This document shows positions 23,436 through 31,825 of a stretch of 64,000 bases of DNA, one piece after another. The stretch lies in contig CATNEN010000038.1 in the NCBI GenBank assembly GCA_950097015.1, forward strand, positions 10,747,501-10,811,500, written 5' to 3'. Position numbers and translations under genes: made by a program. The notes below the pieces were generated by a model, which saw only the letters and a program-made list of their open reading frames with translations, was not told where the DNA came from and did not search any database. The first letter of the stretch is position 1, and every line of letters begins with the position of its first letter. This DNA is from Macrostomum hystrix (Eukaryota; Platyhelminthes; Macrostomidae).

Positions 23436-24639
23436 CCTCAGAGGACGGACGCTTCATCCTAGCCCGAAATGCCAGCTTCAAAGCTCCGTCCTCCAGTCAG
23501 GAACTGATCGGCGCCAGCGCTGAACGGCTCTGCGCTTACCTGTGCCACTTTAATTCGACCTGCTTCGGGTTCTTCTTCTGGCTGTTAAACCGATGCCACC
23601 TGATTAGTGCTCAAGCCTTCTTCTCAAGCAACTGGACCATCGCGCCAGAGATGTGCACCGTCTTTACCCGACCGCCAAAAGGTGAATAAAATATCCCCTT
23701 TTGCGTTCTAAACTATTCTAAAGTTTTCAACGAAGCAGTGCTTTTAATTTGAGCAAAACTTAATATACCAATTAGGCTAAACTGATGTCGGCGTTCCATT
23801 CAACAGGATTTATTTCTCTGCTGACTCTATAGATTCGTCCTTTTTGGGCGAATGTGTGTAAAAATTTCGCGCATGATTGAGGCAGCGATGCATAGAAGCG
23901 GTTGTTTTCGTACGTTGAGATGACTCTATGTCTCTCAATCCCGTCTATAAATTACAGCCTATGGACCAATCAAATTTGCCGTAACTATTACCGATCTTGA
24001 GGACGCTCAGAAGTGTATAATAAACGGAATCTTTAAAGGCCACTGTCTCTCTTCATAGTCTATGGTAGAAGATGCATTCTTGATGGAAAAATTGCTTGAA
24101 ATTCTAATTGATCGCTGCTTCGGGAAAAAAGTGTATGGTATTCTAAGATCATGATGGCCATAGATTCTCAACATTGCGAGATTGCCCAACATTATTGTAT
24201 TTTTGTCTGACGTCGGTGTCCCTCCCGCAGAGGATCTAAGAGTCTCCAAATGACCAGCAATGTGATCCAGAGTTCAACTGCTTTTGGTGGCCCATGCTCT
24301 AAAGCAATCGATGGCAACAGATACCAATTATACAGTGGCTCGGCCTCCTGCTGCCACACAAGCAGCACCATAAGCAACGAATGGTGGGAAGCTGCCGCGG
24401 TCATTTCGTTCGTCACCATCTAAAATAGGCTAGACGGCTGCTGCGTTAGTGGGCAGGGGAACTTCATTCCGCTATTGGACGACATTCAATGCAATGAATA
24501 CAATGATACCTTCACTACATTCAGTGTCCGCAACTTCACCTGCCTCGGCTATGGAAGCAGGATTAGTTTTTTGAATCGGCTGTATATGGCTATGTTTTCT
24601 CTGTGTGAGGTTGAGGCCTTCGGATACCAATGGCCTTGA
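23436..24639 (+). pseudogene. PAN-like plus fucolectin-type (FTP) lectin gene, interrupted by a stop
   Basis: Exon 23436-23681 follows GCATGCAG and ends in phase 1 at AAAG|GTGAAT. It encodes a Cys-containing PAN/apple-like segment (AERLCAYLCHFNSTCFGFFF). Exon 24233-24639 closes the phase and encodes an FTP-type carbohydrate-binding domain: SNVIQSSTAFGGPCSKAIDG, then SASCCHTSSTISNEWWE. It continues after an in-frame TAA (24421-24423) with NRLDGCC and ends CEVEAFGYQ before TGA. NRxDCC-like and HT..WW motifs are hallmarks of fucolectin domains, which bind fucose with a calcium site. The TAA cuts the domain in half, so this is a pseudogene, a polymorphism or a base error. The first (signal) exon is not identified, so the gene is partial here. 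Confidence 0.65.
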
Positions 24640-25004
24640 CGGATAGAAACTCAACCAGTAAGAGACAATTAAAAAACTCAAGCTCACATTTTACTGCTTG
24701 TTCTACGCTTCTAAACGTATCCAGTTATAGGAAAAAGTAACAGTAAAAATAGGTAATTATCGTTGCCCAAAGGAAACAAAGTTTAATTGTATTATTTTTT
24801 CACAAGAAAAATTATCCTTTTTGTTACTTCGTTCATTAAAACTGTGTAGGCTAATTTAACTTTCTATTGCCACCTGTTGACTATCTGTTTACTTCTATAA
24901 ATTTCTATTAATCGCTTTTAAAAACTGACAAAAATGACTGACCATATAAGTGGTATTGTGTATTTGTAAGCCATTTCTTGAGCCATTTGAACTTTAAAAA
25001 TTTA
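24640..25004. other. AT-rich 3' flank
   Basis: No feature beyond the approach to the TACTTTAG repeat. Confidence 0.4.
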
Positions 25005-25395
25005 GTACTTTAGTATTTGTACTTTAGTATATGTTTGTACTTCAGTTTATACATTTATACTTGAGTGTACTTTAGTACTTTAGTTAGTACATTCGTAACT
25101 AGTATACTTTAGTACTTTAGTATACTTTAGTACTTTAGTAATACTTTAGTACTTTAGAATACTTTAGTACTTTAGTAATACTTTAGTACTTTAGGATACT
25201 TTAGTAATTTAGTATACTTTAGTACTTTAGGATACTTTAGTAATTTAGTATACTTTAGTACTTTAGTATACTTTAGTACTTTAGTATACTTTAGTACTTT
25301 AGTATACTTTAGTACTTTAGTATACTTTAGTACTTTAGTATACTTTAGTACTTTAGTATACTTTAGCATTATTTAGCACTATTTATACTTTAGCA
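25005..25395. repeat. Tandem repeat of TACTTTAG words (18-bp main period)
   Basis: The main unit is GTACTTTAGTATACTTTA with degenerate ends. The minus-strand open frame (repeated VLKYTK) is an artefact of the 18-bp period. Confidence 0.92.
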
Positions 25396-26273
25396 CAGCT
25401 TTGTTTTAAATGAGTACTTTACTACTTGTTTGCTGTGGGATTGGCACTCCAGTTCTCAGCTTCTACAATGACAGAAATATAGATGTGTATCATTATTGTA
25501 CATGTGAAAATATTAGAATTAGTGGGAGGGCTGCGGGCATGGCAAATTTTTTGTGCCAGAGTAGAACTGCAGCCAGTTTTTAGGAAAATGCATGGCTACC
25601 GCCGATTTTGAAACAAGAATAAGTTTCTGAATCGACAGAATCGCATGAAAAAAGCAATAAAATTTAACTTCTCTCATTTAAAAAATATAAGAAAACAGTT
25701 TTTATTCCCCCCAGAAGACAGAAATACAACGCAGTATTTCCGCGTTATATACGGAAGAACATTGTTCAAAGCTGTTGCTAAGGATTCTTTGTAGAAGCAG
25801 TTTTTGCTTCAGATAACAAACTACATTGCCCTGATAAAGAACGTTAAAGTTTTCTTATTTTTTTCAAAACAAAATGGTTTGAGTCACTCTGCTCTGCTTA
25901 GGCGAACCACCTGCTTCTTCTGGAGGTCAATTGCATCCAGAACAAACTGGATTTGGACTCCGAGAGTTTTCAGCGAGTGAAAAACCCCCCTTGGACTTGC
26001 GCTATTGCTGCTTTGAATCAATACTCAACTGTCACTTGAGCAGTTCTTGCGGCACTTCGATATAGCCCGAATGGCACACGTTGGGGTGATTGAGTTGAAA
26101 CAATAACAATTCAAACGGATCTCTCTCGCTAGCTCTTCTCTCTCTCGGACCGAGCTAGTGCTGATCGTACGAGGCGCGGCCGGGGTAGCGAATTTAAGAT
26201 TGGCAGCTGAATTTGGACGTTGAGTTCACAATAGCTAATTATAATCCCATATTATGGCGATCCACTCTGAAGG
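25396..26273. other. Intergenic, upstream of cysteine-rich gene
   Basis: No coding feature. The last 100 bases lead to a TATA box. Confidence 0.4.
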
Positions 26274-26282
26274 CTATAAAAG
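26274..26282 (+). promoter_or_regulatory. TATA box of the cysteine-rich secreted protein gene
   Basis: CTATAAAAG lies about 110 bp upstream of the start codon at 26386. It resembles the TATA box of the other secreted-protein gene (31688-31695). Confidence 0.6.
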
Positions 26283-26385
26283 AAGGACAAATATTCGCTC
26301 CAAGAAGCATTTAAACACTACTTATCAAAAGTCTAGATAATTTAAATTTAATACTATAGCACAGTTTGATTATATAAAGCAGAGA

Positions 26386-26985
26386 ATGCGTTCTGGACTG
26401 ATCATTCTGTTGATCTGCATCTGCATCGGCACATGTCACGGCTGGATAGGAGGTAAGAGAGCTTCTTAACCCATCTAGATTGTTTAACAAATCACTAACA
26501 GTTTCAGAATAATTATTTTCAATTTCAGGTGTCGCTGCTTCGCGCCGCGCCGCACAAAATAGAGGGTAATCTCCAGTTCACGGATGAGAGGGTTGAGTAG
26601 CAGAGCGGTAAATGCCATTGCCTATCGAACTAAGGTTCCTAATCTCGATTGTCCTCCAAGACGATGAGAAAGTCGAGGCAGTTTATTATTCTTGTTATGG
26701 TCACTAATGAGTTCATTGCTCAAACTAATAGGCCAAGAATCAAAGTTCCGCCTTCCATACTTTTTTAGCCTGAGGTGCGAAATTCAACGCGACTGTCCCA
26801 GGCCCACCTGCTTCAAAAATCAAGGAAAGACCTTGTGCATGACCACTTGCCTTGTATGCAATGTGTGCCACCGTTATGGCGAAGTGAAGTCGAGGCGCTG
26901 CAAGAACTGCCGCGACGTTTGCCGGTCCAGCCCCAAGAACGGCTACTGTGCCAGGCGCAGATGGTGCAGACGCTTCAGGCCGTAG
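26386..26985 (+). CDS. Secreted cationic cysteine-rich protein, three exons
   Basis: Exon 1 (26386-26452) encodes a signal peptide, MRSGLIILLICICIGTCHG, and ends in phase 1 at GAG|GTAAGA. Exon 2 (26529-26565) follows TTTCAG, is only 37 bases long and ends in phase 2 at AGAGG|GTAATC. Exon 3 (26769-26985) follows TTTTTTAG, closes the phase and runs to TAG. The mature part carries 12 cysteines in about 70 residues (for example CEIQRDCPRPTC and CLVCNVCHRYGEV) and many Arg/Lys, ending RRRWCRRFRP. Twelve cysteines could form six disulfides. I do not recognise the family. It could be an antimicrobial-type, mucus or signalling protein, and sequence alone does not decide. Intron 2 holds a SINE fragment. 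AATAAA lies at 27168-27173. Confidence 0.72.
26585..26690 (+). mobile_element. SINE family 1 fragment, intronic
   Basis: GTTGAGTAGCAGAGCGGTAA (A-box-like) and CGATGAGAAAGTCGAGGCAG match family 1, with an internal deletion. Confidence 0.5.
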
Positions 26986-27768
26986 TGAGGACACTGCAGG
27001 ATCTTCGTCTATGGCCTAAAGCTATGGCCGAAAGTGTTTGGCTTGAGAAATGAACTGCGACGAGTACTTTTATTAACTTTTTCCTTTTCTTTACTTAATA
27101 TATTTAAGGTAAAAGGTACGCCCGCATATTTCAATTGAAAATTCGTGGTTTTTCTGGCTCTCTATCTAATAAAAAAATAAACAGAAAGCAAAATAAAGGA
27201 CAAATTTTATCTTTTAGCTTCGCAAAATTCAAATTACTGATTCGTAGCTCTGTTCTTCCAATCAAACTCCTACTTGCTGCGGACCTATAACAAGAAGGTC
27301 GGGAGTTCGATTCCAGACTTAACTGGAACGATTTGTGTCATTTAGCAAGATGCTTAGCTAAGTATTGATTCAGTTCACCCAGCGGTTAAATTTGGTACAA
27401 ATGTGTTACAGGCCGTATGTATTCTATTTTTGGAGAGAGAGAAGACCATTTGCTACCGGGAATGACTTCATTAAAACTTCAGACGATGATTTTTTGCTTA
27501 TCGAAAACATAGATATAAGGACTTCCAGTCGAATTATGCGGGATGCGAGTTATTATACGGCGCTGTAACTTGGCGCTCTCCGGGATTTTATTTTGTATCG
27601 CACAGTTACAGCCATAGACGATATTAAGCAAACCCACTCAACGTCATTCAATAGCAGTGAGCGACAACCAGTAATGAAAAAACAAAAGTACAACGATATT
27701 AAGGGTGACAGGGAGATATGCAAAACAGTCTTTGCGGCAGAGAAACACAGTTTCATACAGCGGATACT
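26986..27768. other. 3' region of cysteine-rich gene, SINE remnant and flank of Crypton
   Basis: Poly(A) signal AATAAA near 27168. A family-2 SINE remnant lies at about 27280-27400 (GGGAGTTCGATTCCAGAC). The motif CTCCGGGATTTTATTTTG is near 27577. No gene is supported. Confidence 0.45.
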
Positions 27769-29213
27769 TCACACAGGCCCATCAGGAGACACTCCGACGT
27801 TCGTTGGCCCGATGTTCTGCACGACCGTGCAGTTATTGAAGACGAATATGTGTCCGCTGCATCGCGAATCACTTGCCACCTCCGGGACCACCTTGCCGTC
27901 GACCACCAGGCTTGACGTCTTGATCAGATTCATCGATGTCCGCTTGTACGCGCGCACGCCTTCTACGCTGCGGTGTCCCGTGCGCTCCATGATAATCTGC
28001 TCGTCCACTCCGGCTTGGTACAGGCGCGTCGCACATGTTGCCCTCAGGCTGTGGTTGGTCAGCTTGGGCACGCCAGAGTCGGTGGTGATGTCGGCCATCA
28101 TCTTGCACAATTGGTTCTTGCCAATCGGTCTGGATGTGAACCGCACCGTGTTGCTCTCCCAGTTCTTAGCTGGCTGCAGGTAGAACCTCTCCACACCTGA
28201 TGTCGCACCTTCAGAAACTTCTTGAACGCTGTCAGGTGGCAGATGCGGTTGCCTAGATGGGACGTAGATGGGACGTATACCCGGTCCACTAGTTTGTGCC
28301 GTTTGTCATTGAGGCCACCTTGATTGGTCTTTGACGTTGCCTCCTTGTAAACAAGGCACTCTTCATTCTCGCGCACTGCAACCTGCAGCTGCGTCAGTAG
28401 CATACCCGCGTGCTCCACACCGCCACGCAGGGCGAAATGAAGTCCGTTGAGGAAGAAGAGCGTCTTCGTCAACCGGACGGGATCGTCCACGCCGAGAACT
28501 CCGGACTGCCAGATCTTCTCCTCGTCGGACACGCAGAGGATTCCAGCAGGCTTAGCGTTGAGCGACGAACCAGCTGCGGTTGACAATTTCATGGCCGCGT
28601 CCAGGGAGTCTCTGAATGGCCGCAGCTCCGCAGACTTGAACAGATCAACAGTCGGGTTGGCCTCGCGAATGAGCGCCTGAAGTCCAGCGGCGATTGACAC
28701 GAGTGAACCGCCAGGATATCGGTCGCCATTCACTTTTCGCACCTCATGGATGAAACGGCCCAGCGTCGTATTAATCTCCTCGATGGTGAACTCCGTGATG
28801 GGCTTCACGGCGACGGTGCTACCACGCGCAGTTATCCACTCTTGGAAGGTTCGCAGGGCCCACTTGTTGCGATTGACAGTGCCCCTCAGACGAACAGATT
28901 GGTTTAACACCCCAATGTCGCCGACTACAGCGAAACGCCTGCCATCCGCCTCGCCGTTGTTCACCGCTCCGTCCGTGCCTTCCAGTTCTCTCAGCGCGCC
29001 GTCGATTGGCTCTACTCCTTCTAGATCTTCAAGCTCCAATTCTCGCTGTTCATTCATCGCAGCGGCCAGCCATTGATGTTCACGCATATCGCGATCATGG
29101 TGTGACTCTACGGACGCTACGAACGCGGCTGGCAACACATTCGGGTCAAAGTTACCAACAAAATCTTTCGAATAATCCACAAGCGGATTTATCACTCTAC
29201 GCATTTTAGCCAT
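27769..29213 (-). pseudogene. Crypton-type tyrosine recombinase, one frameshift
   Basis: The minus-strand frame from ATG 29213 runs to about 28195 and continues in another frame to 27769. One small frameshift lies near 28185-28200, where HLTAFKKFLKVRHQ is followed by ERFYLQPAKNWE in the new frame. The catalytic set of tyrosine recombinases is visible: Arg in FALRGGVEH, the H-x-x-R motif in TNHSLRATCATRLY, His in MERTGHRS and the nucleophile Tyr in RAYKRTS. This C-terminal pattern (TGHRS.EGVR.YKRTS) is that of Crypton recombinases and of domesticated relatives such as those in ZMYM and QRICH1 proteins (DUF3504). With no long TIR or LTR beside it, Crypton fits better than DIRS. The frameshift suggests recent inactivation. 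Confidence 0.8.
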
Positions 29214-29408
29214 TTGCGTTTGACTGTGTATGGGCGTTACTTGCTCGTCCGCTCCGCTCTACCCTCTTCCTCAGCCAAACAGGCTCGTCTCTCCCTCAAA
29301 TGTTCACCAACGATATGGGCCATAGACACTGACTGGGCTTCTCCGGGATTATATTTCCGGCTCGTTTCTCTCTCCACGCGCGCGAGTTTGCCCATAGACA
29401 GTCGCGTT

Positions 29409-29442
29409 CCGGGATTATATTTCAGCTTCAATATAATCCCGG
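29409..29442. repeat. Perfect 13-bp stem hairpin
   Basis: CCGGGATTATATT, loop TCAGCTTC, then AATATAATCCCGG. A direct copy of the left arm lies at 29339-29355 and a near copy lies beyond the other side of the Crypton near 27577. Confidence 0.8.
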
Positions 29443-29462
29443 AGAAACGCCACTGGTATCTA

Positions 29463-30788
29463 CACTCAGCAACATTGAAAAGTTTGCACCCTCGCGCAAG
29501 TTGTATATTTAGAGTTTCAAAACCGGTTTTTGTCGCCAGACTTGTGCCATAGACGATTGATGATTTCGTCAACACGCACTTGGGCCATAGACGCCAGACA
29601 AGTCGAAGGAAACATTCACATGTAGCAGTCAGCCTACAGGAGTCTATGATCCACGTTCGCAACCAAACGGAATGGTTCGCCAAATGACCGACCTGGAACG
29701 AGCGCGCGCCGTTGGCATGCTGGACGCTGGGGTGTCCATCCGAGCTATTACTCGCCAAATTGGGCGGTTTCGCACAGCAATCCGCAAACTGCAGATCAAG
29801 TGCAGAGAAACTGGCAGCGTGGCGCTAGCCACGCGCGGCCGGCGGCTCAATTTGCGCAGTACAACTAGGAGGGCGGACCGGCGATCGCTGCGAATGTCGA
29901 AGGGAAGCCCCACATTGCCAGCCACCCTGCTACGGCTGATGTGGACTGAAAGAAGCAGGCGAGGGGATTTCTGAGCGCCCAAACCATCCGACGACAATAG
30001 CGGGAGTTGGGGCTGTGATCCCGTAAGATGCGCAAACGGCCACGCCTGACCCCAACCCATGTGGCCAGCCGGCAACAATGGGCAATGCAAAGGGTCCAGT
30101 GGAGGCAGCAGCAGTGGCGGCGAGTGATTTTCGCGGATGAGAGCCGCTTTCGATTGTTCCGTGCCGACGGCCGCATTCGAGTGTGGCGCCAGCCACGCCA
30201 GGAGATGCTGCCGCAGCACGTGCAAAACTCAGAGAGCTGCAGCTTCTATTCACGTGTGGGCAGGCATCACAATGCACGCAAAGACGGAGCTCGTGTTCCT
30301 GGATGCGACTGTGACTGCCGAGTCGTATTTGCCAATTTTTTGCCAAGCCAACCTTCTACAGACGCTGCTGCCCTTCATTGATGCTTCATGTGGTGGCGTG
30401 GGGAACAGCGTCCTCCAAGACGACAACGCCCCACCGCATCGCGCAGCCGCTGTGGTGCATCTGAAGGACTGACTACTTCGGAATCACTGTCTACCGCGAA
30501 TCACTGTCTACTGCATGGCAACAGCTACCGCAAGATTTTCTGCGACGCCTGGTTGTGGGTATGCCCGGAGAGTGTGCGCTCTGCTGCACGCACGTGGCTG
30601 CTGTACGCGTTACTGACCCTGTTCTGGGCCAGTTGGCACCAGATGCTCGCGTACTTTCTTTGCTGTTCGTTTGCTTCGTTCGAATCCGGATTTTATATCT
30701 GTCTATGGCTCAAACCACTAATATCTCCACCTACCAAAACGTTGACCCATCGTGCGCTAGGGTGGAAACTTTTCAATGTTGCTGAGTG
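29463..30788 (+). mobile_element. Tc1/mariner-type DNA transposon, transposase decayed
   Basis: The ends are inverted repeats beginning CACTCAGCAACATTGAAAAG and extending through GTTT.CACCCT.GCGC. They are flanked by TA on both sides (29461-29462 and 30789-30790), the target duplication of this superfamily. The length is 1326 bp. Inside, on the plus strand, are an HTH-like N-terminus (TDLERARAVGMLDAG) in one frame from 29672, a catalytic segment VIFADESRFRLFRADGR in another frame, and LQDDNAPPHRAAAV near 30415-30455 in a third block. FADESRF and QDDNAPPH carry the first two catalytic Asp residues. At least two frameshifts and stops break the gene, so it is not autonomous. Confidence 0.88.
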
Positions 30789-30790
30789 TA

Positions 30791-31687
30791 TGTTTTATAT
30801 GAGATAAAGCATGGCTTTATTCGGGAGCTATTTTCATAAATCCCTCGGGCCGAAGGCCCTCGGGATGCACAATTTGCTGAAATTTTATAATTTAAAAACG
30901 GTACAAGAATCTAGTCAAAAGCAAGGGTGCAAGTGATCAGCCCAATGCCAGCCGCACCGATTTTTTTAAATCCGGAAATTTGAAGGCTTTAAAAGATATG
31001 ATCTTTTATATAATCTTCAATATGAAGATAATTTAACGTGTGGTACAATTAAATCTAGTCAAAATCTATTAGAAAAGACGGATTTTGCAAGTGGTACAAG
31101 TGATTTTTTAAAGTGATGCGGCTGGCTTGCGGCTAGAGACACGTCGGTTATTTTTCTTGGATTCGTCAATCACCTTTAAAGGTTGGCGTTGCGGCAAATC
31201 AGTTTTGATAAAAACTATTTTCATTTTTTATTTAAATTTTTCCGTTGTTTAAAGTGTTTCAGAGATGAATTTATGCGATCGAATCGGTGCTCTCTACGAA
31301 ATGAGTTTTGTTCGACTGCTCAGAAAATTTAATTTACATCTAACGTTAGACTCAAACCAGTAGTCAATCGAGTATGAGTCTTTGGTAAGAACTACGACTG
31401 CGAAAACTAGAGTGTTTTAAGTGTGACAGCTACACCCAGCTAATTAATATCGACTACCCATGATTGAGTACAGTGTACTCAGCTCCACTCTGCGTTTATC
31501 GTTGTCAATTTTTTTCTTATTTTAACAAAACGACTCTTCGCCATCCGCGGCTCCGCCATCAGTTACTCACGTGAGTAGATTGATTATATTGTGTCGTTGA
31601 CAACGAATTTTGATTATCTAACACAATCGGAGAGACGTGATTGTCGCGGCCAACGTTGATTTACTGCAGGTGCGTCGGAGCAACAGG
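30791..31687. other. Intergenic, with a possible fold-back element
   Basis: GCCAGCCGCA (30947-30956) and TGCGGCTGGC (31117-31126) are inverted, and AATCTAGTCAAAA occurs twice between or near them. Otherwise AT-rich with no coding signal. Confidence 0.35.
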
Positions 31688-31695
31688 TATAAAAG
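31688..31695 (+). promoter_or_regulatory. TATA box of the glycine-rich protein gene
   Basis: TATAAAAG lies 131 bp upstream of the ATG at 31826, with an initiator-like TCAATTAT about 25 bp downstream of it. Confidence 0.6.
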
Positions 31696-31825
31696 GCGCA
31701 TGAGCTCAGGTTCAATTATCCTGGAGAGACGCAATTCGACTTTCATCGTCGATGTAGTCCATTTTATTGAACAATAATTATAATAAAGAAACTGAAAGAT
31801 TCCAAAAGCAAGAAACCGACTGGAA

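Noticed and set aside
27593-28183. Plus-strand frame of 196 codons
   Set aside because: It is antisense to the Crypton recombinase, whose catalytic motifs are clear on the minus strand.
29214-29758. Frames between the Crypton and the Tc1 element
   Set aside because: They cross the hairpin and TIR sequences. No protein family is recognisable.
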